Below are positions 1-8,871 of a stretch of 64,000 nucleotides of DNA, piece after piece (the first letter of the stretch is position 1; every line of letters begins with the position of its first letter). The stretch spans positions 62,001-126,000 of the forward strand of contig JAUYBL010000024.1 of the NCBI GenBank assembly GCA_030693065.1, given 5' to 3'. The notes under the pieces were generated by a model that made no database searches, was not told the DNA's origin, and saw only the letters and a list, made by a program, of their open reading frames with translations. The DNA is from Methylococcaceae bacterium. Lineage in GTDB: Bacteria > Pseudomonadota > Gammaproteobacteria > Methylococcales > Methylomonadaceae. Position numbers and translations under genes: made by a program.

Positions 1-62
1 TCATGGCAACAAAGTGCCAAACAATATTTGGCGTTATACGACGGCATTTAATATATAAAAAA

Positions 63-92
63 CTTGTTGGCTATCGTTTGATAGCCAACAAG
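63..92 (-). terminator. Perfect 13-bp hairpin with U-tract on the minus strand
   Basis: The arms at 63-75 and 80-92 are exactly complementary around a GTTT tetraloop. Read on the minus strand the hairpin is followed by a run of six T, the shape of an intrinsic terminator. Read on the plus strand there is no T run. It would stop leftward transcription that has crossed the plus-strand gene at 133-945, for example read-through from the surE-pcm-yqaA operon. Confidence 0.55.
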
Positions 93-132
93 TACTTACC
101 AATCTCACTCCTTTTAATTTAGGAGATTCACC

Positions 133-945
133 GTGAACAAGCAGCTGTCATTAGCCATTATCAGTCTCATAATCGGCAACACCCCATGCCGGGCCGAGAT
201 GATTCTGGAAGTCATCCAAGTAAATAATCGCCCCGCTGCCGAAATACAACCTTTGCTGCAACCGCTGCTGGATGCAAACGATCAAGTGATTGCCGATGGC
301 TCCAATTTGATAGTCAAAACCTCATTGGAACGGCTTGCCGAAATAAAATCCTTAATCAGCTCGCTGGACAGTCGCCAGCACAATTTGCTTATCACCGTTT
401 TACAAAATAGCCAGACCAGCGCCGATGAACTTAACGCCGCCGCTCGAGCACGGGTAAACATTCCCGCCAATGACGCATCCAAAACAACAGCCGCAATTTC
501 CGGGCATGTTTATCAAACCCAGGACAAAACGACTCGAGCAAACACCCAAACCATAAGAACGCTGGAGGGAAATGCCGCAGTCATTAAAATCGGTAACAGT
601 ACACCAGTGCAAAATGTGCAAATTTACAACTCAGGTTACGGCTATCCAACGGTATCTAGTAACACCGAATTCATCGATACCAGCACCGGCTTTGCCGTCG
701 TACCAAGATTAACTGGCGACCAAGTAACATTAGAAGTATCACCATGGTCGGAGCGCATGGGCTCAAGAGGCGTTATTCACAGCCAAGCCGCGCAATCAAG
801 TCTACGCGTCAACTTGGGCGAATGGGTGGAACTAGGGGGAATCACTGAAAATAGCTCGCAATCAAATTCCGGCCGGTCTGCCAACATTCGACAAACCGGC
901 ACCAGCCAGATGCATATTTTGATTAAAGTTGAAAAAGTGAATTGA
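133..945 (+). CDS. Small exported secretin-like protein
   Basis: 270 aa starting at GTG, with an AGGAG ribosome site seven bases upstream. Residues 1-21 look like a signal peptide ending in CRA. Residues about 24-85 resemble the N-domain of secretins (a NolW-like module: VIQVNNRPAAEIQPLL, then a conserved pattern of scanning for LIVKTS). The last about 90 residues resemble the beta-rich C-terminal part of a secretin domain (VPRLTGDQVTLEVSP, then LGEWVELGG). Full secretins are 400-700 aa, so this is a shortened relative, probably periplasmic or outer-membrane associated. No type II, III or IV pilus genes are next to it, so no secretion role can be assigned. It stands alone between a terminator-like hairpin and a convergent gene. 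Confidence 0.7.
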   Translation: MNKQLSLAIISLIIGNTPCRAEMILEVIQVNNRPAAEIQPLLQPLLDANDQVIADGSNLIVKTSLERLAEIKSLISSLDSRQHNLLITVLQNSQTSADELNAAARARVNIPANDASKTTAAISGHVYQTQDKTTRANTQTIRTLEGNAAVIKIGNSTPVQNVQIYNSGYGYPTVSSNTEFIDTSTGFAVVPRLTGDQVTLEVSPWSERMGSRGVIHSQAAQSSLRVNLGEWVELGGITENSSQSNSGRSANIRQTGTSQMHILIKVEKVN

Positions 946-992
946 GATCAAAAAACTACGTAATTTAAAAACCCCGTAGGTCTGTTCGGCTC

Positions 993-1574
993 TTAGCCCC
1001 AAAAAAACTTATACAAACCAACGCCGATAATCACCATAGCCACGACTGCCCAACCCAGTCTATCCATATATTCGCGGAGTGTGGCGTCCAGTTTTTCGCC
1101 ACCATAGGCAAGCAGCATTGCCAAAAAGAAAAAACGCGCGCCCCGCCCAATTAAAGAAGCAAAGACAAATGGCAAAAATGCCATACTCAGCGCACCAGCA
1201 GCAATGGTAAAAACTTTATATGGAATTGGGGAAAAACCGGCGATAAATACCGCCCAAAAGCCCCATTTTTCAAACCAGCTTTTTGCCAATTGGTAACTGT
1301 CCCAATAGTGGCTAGATTCCAGCCAAGGCAAAATGGCATCAAATAAAAAATAACCAATCGCATAACCGAACATGCCGCCTGCAACCGAGGCTAACGTGCA
1401 TATCAAAGCAAAGCGCTTGGCTTTATCTGGCCGCGCTAGCGCCATCGGCCCTAACATGACATCCGGCGGTACCGGAAAAAACGACGACTCTGCAAAGCTT
1501 AATACGCAGAGATATTTTTCAGCGTGGCGATGCCTGGACCACTGTATAGCTTTATCGTAAAGTTTTTGAAACAT
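993..1574 (-). CDS. YqaA/DedA-family inner-membrane protein
   Basis: 193 aa from the ATG at 1574, chosen because AGGAAAGGG lies just upstream; an in-frame upstream extension lacks this. The protein has several hydrophobic segments and the motif FAESSFFPVPPDVML followed by GFSPIPYKVFTIAAG. These are hallmarks of the YqaA branch of the DedA/SNARE-associated (VTT domain) family. DedA proteins are lipid scramblase or flippase-like membrane proteins; the substrate of this branch is not established. It follows pcm by four bases and is the last gene of the surE-pcm-yqaA operon. This linkage is common in gammaproteobacteria and suggests envelope or stress maintenance. Confidence 0.85.
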   Translation of the reverse strand: MFQKLYDKAIQWSRHRHAEKYLCVLSFAESSFFPVPPDVMLGPMALARPDKAKRFALICTLASVAGGMFGYAIGYFLFDAILPWLESSHYWDSYQLAKSWFEKWGFWAVFIAGFSPIPYKVFTIAAGALSMAFLPFVFASLIGRGARFFFLAMLLAYGGEKLDATLREYMDRLGWAVVAMVIIGVGLYKFFWG

Positions 1575-1578
1575 AGAC

Positions 1579-2241
1579 TTATCCCTTTCCTGATAAAAAT
1601 GGCACAAAACTGACCGGTTCAAGCTGTTCAAGCTCATAACCACTGTCGGTACGAGTCACTCGTTGTAAGGCCTGATTTCCGGCCCTACCCACCGGAATAA
1701 CCATTACCCCACCAATTGCCAGTTGTTGCAACAGCATATCCGGAATTTCAGGAGGCGCACACGCCACCAAAATGCCATCGAACGGTGCATGTTCCGGCCA
1801 TCCCCAACCACCGTCGCTGTGTAGATAACTGACATTTTTTAGTTTTAAGGTCCACAAACGATCTTTGGCTTTCTGTTGTAACGGCAAGATTCTTTCTACC
1901 GTGTAAACATGATCGACCAATTGGGCCAGCAGCGCCGTTTGATAACCGCAACCGGTACCGACTTCCAACACTTTATGCAAAGTGCCGGATTTTTCCAGCA
2001 GCAGCTCAGTCATTTTCGCCACAATATAAGGCTGGGAAATGGTCTGATTGTAGCCAATAGGCAGGGCAGTATCTTCGTATGCTCTGCTCGCCAATGCTTC
2101 ATCCATAAAAATATGTCGCGGCGTATCCACCATGACATCCAACACTTTATTATTACGAATGCCCTGCTCCGACAAGCGTTTAATCATCCGTTCGCGAGTT
2201 CGCCGCGAGGTCATGCCTATGCCTTGCAGGCTTTTAATCAT
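1579..2241 (-). CDS. pcm: Protein-L-isoaspartate O-methyltransferase
   Basis: 220 aa from the ATG at 2241, which overlaps the surE stop codon as ATGA. This coupling is why I prefer it to the in-frame codon at 2265. The enzyme uses S-adenosylmethionine to methylate isoaspartyl residues formed by protein ageing, starting their repair. Visible marks are the [19 protein letters not shown]-like segment (here [19 protein letters not shown]) and the SAM-binding [16 protein letters not shown]. Length fits the bacterial family. It lies between surE and a YqaA protein. The surE-pcm pairing is classic and linked to stationary-phase survival. Confidence 0.95.
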   Translation of the reverse strand: MIKSLQGIGMTSRRTRERMIKRLSEQGIRNNKVLDVMVDTPRHIFMDEALASRAYEDTALPIGYNQTISQPYIVAKMTELLLEKSGTLHKVLEVGTGCGYQTALLAQLVDHVYTVERILPLQQKAKDRLWTLKLKNVSYLHSDGGWGWPEHAPFDGILVACAPPEIPDMLLQQLAIGGVMVIPVGRAGNQALQRVTRTDSGYELEQLEPVSFVPFLSGKG

Positions 2242-2993
2242 AAATTGTTTTCCCCAGGCAACCATGCCTTTAAATCGTTGATCCGCTCATACCAAGTTAA
2301 ATCAATTTGTAATGGCGTCACCGAAACATAGCCCGCATTGACGGCATAAAAATCAGTCCCCGGCCCCGCATCTTGTTCGCCCCCTGGCGGCCCTACCCAG
2401 TAAATACTACGACCACGTGGATCTTTGCTGCTAATGACTGGCTCAGCTTTATGGCGTTGCCCCAATCGCGTCGCCTGAAAGCCCTTTAAATCTCTATAAG
2501 CCACATCCGGCACATTAACATTCAAAATAGTATCTTGCGGCAAGGGCTGATCTTGTAAGCGTTTTAATAAAGTCACTGCCACCTGCGCAGCGGTATCAAA
2601 ATGCGTTGGATTGCTTCCGACTAACGATATAGCCACGGCGGGCAAGCCTAAAAACCGCCCTTCGGTAGCTGCGGCAACCGTACCGGAATACAACACATCA
2701 TCACCCAGATTCGAACCATGATTGATCCCGGCAAACACCATATCCGGCTCTAGTTGTAACAAGCCAGTGATCGCCAGATGCACACAATCGGTGGGCGTGC
2801 CGTCTACTTTAATAAAGCCATTGCTCTCGTAATGAGCGCGTAACGGCATTTCCAACGTTAACGAATTACTCGCTGCGCTGCGATTTCTGTCCGGTGCCAC
2901 CACCGAAATTTGTGCATGCTCGCGTAATGCGTCGGCCAACATCACCAATCCTTCAGCCAGATAACCATCATCATTACTTAACAAAATGTGCAT
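2238..2993 (-). CDS. surE: 5'/3'-nucleotidase SurE
   Basis: 251 aa from the ATG at 2993, giving the canonical N-terminus [16 protein letters not shown]. The upstream in-frame extension to 3074 would run into the divergent smr gene and is not family-like. SurE is a cytoplasmic, metal-dependent nucleoside 5'-monophosphatase. The Asp pair in SNDDG, the Ser-Asn of AASNSLTL and the Asn of GINHGSNLG are the metal and substrate ligands seen in the family. The stop overlaps the pcm start by ATGA, so the two are translationally coupled. Confidence 0.96.
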   Translation of the reverse strand: MHILLSNDDGYLAEGLVMLADALREHAQISVVAPDRNRSAASNSLTLEMPLRAHYESNGFIKVDGTPTDCVHLAITGLLQLEPDMVFAGINHGSNLGDDVLYSGTVAAATEGRFLGLPAVAISLVGSNPTHFDTAAQVAVTLLKRLQDQPLPQDTILNVNVPDVAYRDLKGFQATRLGQRHKAEPVISSKDPRGRSIYWVGPPGGEQDAGPGTDFYAVNAGYVSVTPLQIDLTWYERINDLKAWLPGENNL

Positions 2994-3067
2994 TATCAAT
3001 CGCTCTAAAGCCAAATAAGCTATAAAATTCGCCATCTTAGCAACAATACCCCACAAAATCAGCTTTC

Positions 3068-3628
3068 GTGACAAAAAAAAGCCTGCCCCCAGAAGATCGT
3101 GATTTGTTTCGTGAAAGCATCGGCGCTGTGCGCGCGGTCAAGAACGACAAGGTCGTGTTAAATACCGAAAAACCACCTCGATTTAAGCCCAAATCTCGAT
3201 TTGTTGATGTTAATGAACACCTGAATACCACGCAATTAGAGCTCGACAATGTCGGCCAGGAAGATTCATTAAGCTTTCTTGGCGACGGGCTGCAACACAA
3301 TGTGCTCAAGAAAATGCGCAAGGGACAGTTTGGACTGGATGCAGAAATTGATTTACATGGCTTGACCAGCAATGATGCCAAACGGCAATTACTGCATTTT
3401 TTACATGCTTGCGTAGAAGACGGCTGCCGCTGCGTGCATATCATTCACGGCAAAGGCTATCGTTCACCCGATAACCAACCGATTTTAAAAAATCACCTGA
3501 ATCTGTGGCTGCGGCAACATAAAGATGTCCAGGCTTTTTGCTCCGCCCCTGTGAAAGCGGGCGGCACCGGCGCGTTGTTCGTGCTGTTGCAGCTGGCGGA
3601 AAAATACAGTCAGCGAGAAGAATATTAA
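3068..3628 (+). CDS. Smr-domain protein
   Basis: 186 aa starting at GTG, divergent from surE. The C-terminal half (about residues 90-175) is an Smr domain: [16 protein letters not shown], then [11 protein letters not shown], then [13 protein letters not shown]. The LDLHG and HGxG motifs are the family signature. Stand-alone Smr proteins of the SmrA/SmrB type are nucleases that act on DNA or on ribosome-bound mRNA. The N-terminal about 85 residues are charged and variable. The ribosome site is weak, so the exact start is uncertain. Length matches the SmrA/YdaL-like group better than MutS2. Confidence 0.88.
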   Translation: MTKKSLPPEDRDLFRESIGAVRAVKNDKVVLNTEKPPRFKPKSRFVDVNEHLNTTQLELDNVGQEDSLSFLGDGLQHNVLKKMRKGQFGLDAEIDLHGLTSNDAKRQLLHFLHACVEDGCRCVHIIHGKGYRSPDNQPILKNHLNLWLRQHKDVQAFCSAPVKAGGTGALFVLLQLAEKYSQREEY

Positions 3629-4073
3629 CCACTACATAAAAACTTCTACATTGGGGTGCCCGGGACTATCTCCAGTGATGCAATTGATAAGAATACAACT
3701 GTTTAAATTCAAACAACTCTGCTGATCAGGTGTTTCCTTACCAACAAAAGCCCGCCTCTTTTTTAACCCTGCGCCAGTCATTGCGCATAAAAATCACCGC
3801 TTTTTCCAAAAAATATCACGACACAACCAATTGATTTTTATTGTTTTTTAAAAAAGACTTGGTAAGTAAGACTCCCTAAATCGTCCCAAACTAAAGCAAT
3901 GGCATAGAAGCTGCGTAACTAGACTGCATAGTACGGCAGTGTTGCTCTTCAAACATCAACAAGAATTAGCTAGGTTTAGCTGCTAGATCAACTGCCATTT
4001 GTTATCACTCAGAGGTCTTGCCTGTTTATTTAGGCGTACCTTTTTCTTTGATTTTTAGAGGAAGCAGCACTTA
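3629..4073. other. Intergenic region with a possible sigma-54 promoter
   Basis: 445 bases without a convincing gene. At 3900-3914 the sequence TGGCATAGAAGCTGC keeps the GG-N10-GC spacing of a sigma-54 -24/-12 element and matches most of its consensus. It faces the sulfotransferase-like gene at 4074. A short AT-rich run lies at 3835-3855. No tRNA or clear terminator is visible. The promoter call rests on one match only. Confidence 0.3.
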
Positions 4074-5492
4074 ATGGCTATAAAACATCACCGGTTAGCG
4101 CTTTTGTCAATCGCTTTGGCGGCCGTATCAACCAGCACAACATTCGCAGACCCAAGCATTTACCCCACTGGCGTAACCCGCTACGATCCCGGCAAAGCTT
4201 TTAACAGCTATGTTCTGTTTTCCGGCGGTGACAGAAAAACCCATCTGATTGACCTTAATGGCAATGATGTGCATCAATGGGCTAACACCGGTCAACCGCC
4301 ATTTTTTATTGACCCGCAATTAGTGGGCGGACAGCAAGGACACGTGTTGCTGCAATTATCTGGAGCAACCGGTGGAGGAGGCAACAATAAGGAAGCTCAA
4401 TCTATAGGCGAAGTGGATTGGGATGGCAAGGTGGTCTGGCAATGGGGCGGCGCTAAAGCCCAAGACTCCTACGGTGCAGCTGGCAACAGCAATGACACCA
4501 GTGGTTACGGCACAACAATTAGACAGCACCACGACTGGCGCAGGCTGCCGAACGGTAACACCGTCATTTTGATTAATTATGAAAAGCCGGTTAAGGGATT
4601 TAAAGCCGAAAAACTGTTGGATGATGGCATTTATGAAGTTGATCCTAAAGGTCAAGTCGTCTGGAAATGGCACGCTTATGACCACTTGAATGAGTTTGGT
4701 TTTAGCAAAGCCTCATTGAAATACTTACACGACACTTTAGGTCGCGGTAATGACAAAACCAAACCATTTGATTATTTACATTTCAATAACATGTCCGTCG
4801 TTGGCCCCAACAAATGGTTTGATGCAGGCGACCAACGCTTTCACCCTGATAACTTGTTGATCGATTCACGCGAAGCCAATTTTATCGCCATAATCGAGAA
4901 GAAGACCGGCAAAATCGTCTGGCACATTGGCCCTGATTACCCATCAGCTATTTTTGAGAACAAAGTGCCTAGGCCGGTAGACCAAATTAGCGGTCAACAC
5001 GATGCCCACATCATTCCTAAAGGCCTGCCCGGCGAAGGTAATTTGTTGGTGTTCGATAACCAAGGTGAAGCAGGCTATCCACCCGTAAAATTGGGTGTTG
5101 GCGGCCAACTAGGTTCGCGCGTGCTGGAAATTGATCCAACCAAAAAAGAAATTGTCTGGCAATACACCGGAGCTGATTCCGGTCGGCCTAATTACACTTT
5201 TTATAGTTCCTACATCAGCAGTGCGCGCCGTTTGCCTAATGGCAATACACTGATCGATGAAGGTATGAATGGCCGATTCCTCCAGGTCACCAACAAAGGT
5301 GAAATTGTCTGGGAATACATTAGCCCTTACTTCACCGAACCACGCGCCGATGACCCGCAACAAGTAATAAGCAACACCGTATATCGTGCGCAACCGGTGC
5401 CATATGACTGGGCGCCAGCAGGAACACCGCATTCAGAAAAACCGGTCAAAGCCCAGGATATCAGCCAGTTCCGCATTTCTGCTGTCCAGTAA
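4074..5492 (+). CDS. Exported arylsulfotransferase (ASST)-family protein
   Basis: 472 aa from an ATG with a GAGGAAG ribosome site. A signal peptide of about 25 residues ends in TFA-DP. The mature part has repeated beta-propeller-like elements of the form IDxxGxVVWxW (GEVDWDGKVVWQW, YEVDPKGQVVWKW, LEIDPTKKEIVWQYTG, GEIVWEY) and LPNGNT motifs. These are typical of the arylsulfotransferase family, whose enzymes move sulfate between phenols in the periplasm using a sulfohistidine. Candidate active-site histidines lie in RQHHDWRRLPNGN and GQHDAHIIP. The next gene is a sulfatase on the same strand, which supports a role in sulfate ester chemistry. Some family members are not catalytic, so the reaction is inferred. 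Confidence 0.8.
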   Translation: MAIKHHRLALLSIALAAVSTSTTFADPSIYPTGVTRYDPGKAFNSYVLFSGGDRKTHLIDLNGNDVHQWANTGQPPFFIDPQLVGGQQGHVLLQLSGATGGGGNNKEAQSIGEVDWDGKVVWQWGGAKAQDSYGAAGNSNDTSGYGTTIRQHHDWRRLPNGNTVILINYEKPVKGFKAEKLLDDGIYEVDPKGQVVWKWHAYDHLNEFGFSKASLKYLHDTLGRGNDKTKPFDYLHFNNMSVVGPNKWFDAGDQRFHPDNLLIDSREANFIAIIEKKTGKIVWHIGPDYPSAIFENKVPRPVDQISGQHDAHIIPKGLPGEGNLLVFDNQGEAGYPPVKLGVGGQLGSRVLEIDPTKKEIVWQYTGADSGRPNYTFYSSYISSARRLPNGNTLIDEGMNGRFLQVTNKGEIVWEYISPYFTEPRADDPQQVISNTVYRAQPVPYDWAPAGTPHSEKPVKAQDISQFRISAVQ

Positions 5493-5557
5493 GCCGACTG
5501 TTTACCTAGCAAACAACGCCAAAGCCGAGGCTTAGGCGTTTTCTTTGAACTTCAGTT

Positions 5558-6991
5558 TTGGAAACCGCTTTGAGTACATTTAATAAAAACCGTCGTCGCG
5601 TGCTGGGAGGTCTATCGGCACTCTCGCTGGCCTCGCTTACCAGCAATTGGAATTTTGCAACTGCCGCAGAAAAAACGGACAAGCCAAACATTATCTTCAT
5701 TCTTGCCGACGATCTTGGTGTCGGCGATTTAAGTATTTACGGGCAAACGGATTTTCAAACACCCAATCTCGACCAACTTGCGCAACAAGGTTTACGTTTT
5801 ACCCAAGCTTATTCGAACTCCGCGGTCTGCTCGGCAACTCGTTTTGGCTTGATTACCGGCCGTTATCAATACCGTTTACGCGGCGGTTTGGAAGAACCCA
5901 TTGCCGGAGCCTCTGATACCATCGGCTTACCGCCGGAACACCCGACGCTACCCTCGCTGTTAAAGAAAAACGGTTACACCACTGCCTTATTTGGCAAATG
6001 GCATTTGGGATCTTTACCAAATTTCGGCCCGCTCAAAAGCGGCTACGATGTGTTTTTTGGTAACTATGGCGGCGCCATTGATTATTTCACCCACAAGCCC
6101 GGTGTTGGCGATAATGTTAAAGAAGACTTATTCGAAGGCGAAGTGTCAGTGCATAAAGTGGGTTATTACACCGACCTGATTGCCGACCATGCAGTTGATT
6201 ACATCGGAAAACAGGAGGCTACCAAACCCTTTTTCCTGTCTTTGCACTTTACTGCGCCGCACTGGCCTTGGGAAGGTCCGAAAGATGAGGCAACCTCTGG
6301 CGAAATCAAAAGCCTGTTTCATTACGATGGCGGTAATTTGGCGACCTATGCCAAGATGGTCACTTCGCTAGACGCAGCGATTGGCCGCGTTTTGAAAACC
6401 CTGAAAGATCGAGGTTTAGATAAGAACACCATCGTGGTGTTTACCAGCGATAACGGTGGTGAACGCTTCTCAAAAACCTGGCCGTACACCGGACAGAAAA
6501 CTGAATTGCTGGAGGGCGGCATACGCATACCGGCAATTGTGCGTTGGCCAACAAAAATCAAACCTGCGCAAGTGACTCAGCAAGTGGCGATCAGCATGGA
6601 TTGGCTACCGACATTGGTTGCCGCTGCGGGTGGAGAGCCTGATGCCGCCTATAAACCCGATGGTGAAAATCTGCTGCCAGTTATCTTGGGCACTGCCAAA
6701 CTCCAGCAGCGAACTTTATTCTGGCGTTACAAAGCCAATAAACAACGCGCCGTGCGCGCGGGTGATTGGAAATATCTAAAAATCGCCGACAATGAATTTT
6801 TATTTGATGTCGTCAACGATCAGCGTGAACGTGCCAATCTGGCAGAAAAAAATCCCGATGTATTTAATAAGCTCAAACAACAATGGGAAGCTTGGGATGC
6901 GAGCATGTTACCGATCACGAAGGATGTACGGACTCATGCTGTGGATGGCAAAGTTCAGGCAGATCGTTATCGTGCTTTGATTGAAGACTAA
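5558..6991 (+). CDS. Tat-exported arylsulfatase (type I sulfatase)
   Basis: 477 aa. The start is a TTG at 5558 or, equally possible, a TTG at 5570 that has GGAAA just upstream. The N-terminus carries NRRRVLGGLSALSLASL, a twin-arginine type signal, ending near TAAEKT. The core begins PNIIFILADDLGVGDL, with the metal-binding DD. The formylglycine site is CSATRFGLITGRYQYR, a C-x-A-x-R variant common in arylsulfatases, so the Cys is expected to be converted to formylglycine. ALFGKWHLG and FTSDNGG complete the signature. It should hydrolyse sulfate esters in the periplasm. No formylglycine-generating enzyme is in the window. It is 65 bases after the ASST-family gene. Confidence 0.93.
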   Translation: METALSTFNKNRRRVLGGLSALSLASLTSNWNFATAAEKTDKPNIIFILADDLGVGDLSIYGQTDFQTPNLDQLAQQGLRFTQAYSNSAVCSATRFGLITGRYQYRLRGGLEEPIAGASDTIGLPPEHPTLPSLLKKNGYTTALFGKWHLGSLPNFGPLKSGYDVFFGNYGGAIDYFTHKPGVGDNVKEDLFEGEVSVHKVGYYTDLIADHAVDYIGKQEATKPFFLSLHFTAPHWPWEGPKDEATSGEIKSLFHYDGGNLATYAKMVTSLDAAIGRVLKTLKDRGLDKNTIVVFTSDNGGERFSKTWPYTGQKTELLEGGIRIPAIVRWPTKIKPAQVTQQVAISMDWLPTLVAAAGGEPDAAYKPDGENLLPVILGTAKLQQRTLFWRYKANKQRAVRAGDWKYLKIADNEFLFDVVNDQRERANLAEKNPDVFNKLKQQWEAWDASMLPITKDVRTHAVDGKVQADRYRALIED

Positions 6992-7053
6992 AACCGACTT
7001 GGGGCAATTGCATTCGGCGGAACGCTACGCTGTTCCGCCATTCTCTTCGAAAT

Positions 7054-7809
7054 CTACAAGTCCACGCGCATAACTCTGACTGTATCTTTATTAAGGCTGG
7101 GTAATGCGCTTATTGCTTCGCGCAGCTTGGTTTCCCAGCTACGTCTAAGTTGCAGCAAATAATCGTCATCATCGTCAAAGCAATAATATTCGTCAAAGCT
7201 GAAACTGTCTTTGCGGTAAATGAGCATTTCTACCGGTGGCCCGACGCTGGCGTTACTACGGATGGTCGAGTCCATTGACACCAAACAGCAACGCGCGGCT
7301 TCGTCTATCGACGTACCCAATTTAAGAAAACGATCCAATATCGGCTTGCCGTATTTGCTCTCACCAATTTGTAGAAATGGCGTATTGGCGGAACTGGTGA
7401 TGCTGTTACCTTCGGAATAAATCATATATGCGCCATGTGGCTCATCACCGATCTGCCCCGCTAAAATAAAGCTGGCCGAGGGATTAAAAGCTGACTGACC
7501 TTCTGGATTGACGTGTTGTTTTTGTTTTTCGACACTGACATGGCCCAGATAGGCCGCAGCCTCGGACAAACACTCAACATTATTCAGGTTTACGCCGGCA
7601 TCCTTAACTTTATCGCGATGCAACTGCTCCAAGACAGCTTGGGTAGTCGCAAGATTACCGGCGCACAACAACACAATCTTACGGTCATCGCTAGTCTTAA
7701 ATGCATGCATTTTGCCGTGGGTGCTGACGTTATCAATACCCGCATTGGTTCTTGAATCAGAAACCAGAATAAGTCCTTCGTCTATAGAAGCTGCAATACA
7801 ATAAGTCAT
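7054..7809 (-). CDS. Anbu: proteasome-type Ntn peptidase
   Basis: 251 aa. The N-terminus MTYCIAASIDEGLILVSDSRTNAG is that of Anbu (bacterial proteasome homologue, BPH), a relative of HslV and the 20S beta subunit. Removal of Met exposes Thr2 as the expected N-terminal nucleophile. Asp18 and Lys33 sit where the proteasome fold keeps its catalytic Asp and Lys. Anbu assembles into open helical or ring forms and has little known activity on standard substrates. It is the last gene in a minus-strand run with a transglutaminase, an ATP-grasp/alpha-E fusion and others, the established Anbu neighbourhood. The role is inferred to be processing of a peptide or peptide tag made by the neighbouring ligases. 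Confidence 0.93.
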   Translation of the reverse strand: MTYCIAASIDEGLILVSDSRTNAGIDNVSTHGKMHAFKTSDDRKIVLLCAGNLATTQAVLEQLHRDKVKDAGVNLNNVECLSEAAAYLGHVSVEKQKQHVNPEGQSAFNPSASFILAGQIGDEPHGAYMIYSEGNSITSSANTPFLQIGESKYGKPILDRFLKLGTSIDEAARCCLVSMDSTIRSNASVGPPVEMLIYRKDSFSFDEYYCFDDDDDYLLQLRRSWETKLREAISALPSLNKDTVRVMRVDL

Positions 7810-7905
7810 AGAAACGTTCGTTTGTTGTAATTAAATTAAGGTTGTTGATTATCCAGCAAACCAACTCCAACGTCCATGATGTAAAAAGTATAGATTAGCT
7901 ATACA

Positions 7906-8871
7906 TTAATCCAATCTAAGCACATCCACTGATACCGACAGGCTATGTTGCCCACCGCCAAAAGCGATACCTTTCAGTGGTGTGACATCCGTGTAATCGC
8001 GCCCCCAAGCCAAGGTAATATGTTGATCAAAAGGTAAGGTATTATTGGTCGGATCAAACTCCAGCCAACCCGTACCCGGCACATAGACGGCAAACCAAGC
8101 ATGTGACGCATCTGCGCCGACCAATCGTTGCTTACCTGGCGCAGGCAGCGTCTCGACATAACCACTGACGTACCGCGCCGCGATGCCAAAAGAACGCAGG
8201 CATCCTATCGCTAAATGGGCAAAATCCTGACAGACACCACGACGAAAATGCAGCACATCCGATAACGGCGTCGCAATCGTGGTAAAGGTCGGATCATAAG
8301 TAAAATCGGTATGGATACGCTGCATCAAATCCGCGACGACCTCTACCAATGGCCGACCCGGCTCAAATGAGCTTTGTGCGTAATTAGCCAATTCTATACT
8401 TGTCGCTACCATCGGTGAATCCAGTAAATACTGTTTGGCTTCCAATAGCTCATCTTGCACATCGATTTGCTGAGTTTGCCCTTGCGATTGGCTCTGCGTT
8501 TGTCCAGCCATAGACGATGGCGTCGCCCAGCCTACGCTTGACTGACTCTGGCTTTGCAATTGGTCACGCACCTGTTCCCAGGTCACCAAACTAACCAATT
8601 CATTACGAATTTGCCGCGGAAACACGGTCACTTCACTGATGGCGGTAACAGTTAAGCGCTGATGTGTTTGCTGTATTGCAAAATAAGCAACACGATTGCC
8701 GAAAAAATCGCTACGTTCCTGAAAATCACTAGGCTCCGGATTAATTTCGAAGCGACTGGCATGACATTGCTGACGCCAGAAATCACGAGGTTGTAGTCGT
8801 GCTTCATTCTGGCAGAGACCGACCTGCTGACTGTATTGATAGAAGGTGCTGTGGGTTATACGGAATTTCAC
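7906..8871 (-). CDS. Transglutaminase-like cysteine protease (Anbu locus)
   Basis: 321 aa beginning with GTG, whose codon overlaps the upstream ATP-grasp stop as GTGA. Residues 1-85 form the bacterial transglutaminase N-terminal beta domain (MKFRITHSTFYQYSQQV). The transglutaminase core follows with Cys214 in RRGVCQDFAHLA, His257 in DASHAWF and Asp273 in EFDPTNN, a complete triad. A Gln/Ser-rich linker at about 103-136 is low in complexity and unusual. In this locus such enzymes are thought to cleave or transfer at amide bonds rather than cross-link glutamine. Translational coupling to the ATP-grasp/alpha-E gene supports joint function. Confidence 0.92.
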   Translation of the reverse strand: MKFRITHSTFYQYSQQVGLCQNEARLQPRDFWRQQCHASRFEINPEPSDFQERSDFFGNRVAYFAIQQTHQRLTVTAISEVTVFPRQIRNELVSLVTWEQVRDQLQSQSQSSVGWATPSSMAGQTQSQSQGQTQQIDVQDELLEAKQYLLDSPMVATSIELANYAQSSFEPGRPLVEVVADLMQRIHTDFTYDPTFTTIATPLSDVLHFRRGVCQDFAHLAIGCLRSFGIAARYVSGYVETLPAPGKQRLVGADASHAWFAVYVPGTGWLEFDPTNNTLPFDQHITLAWGRDYTDVTPLKGIAFGGGQHSLSVSVDVLRLD

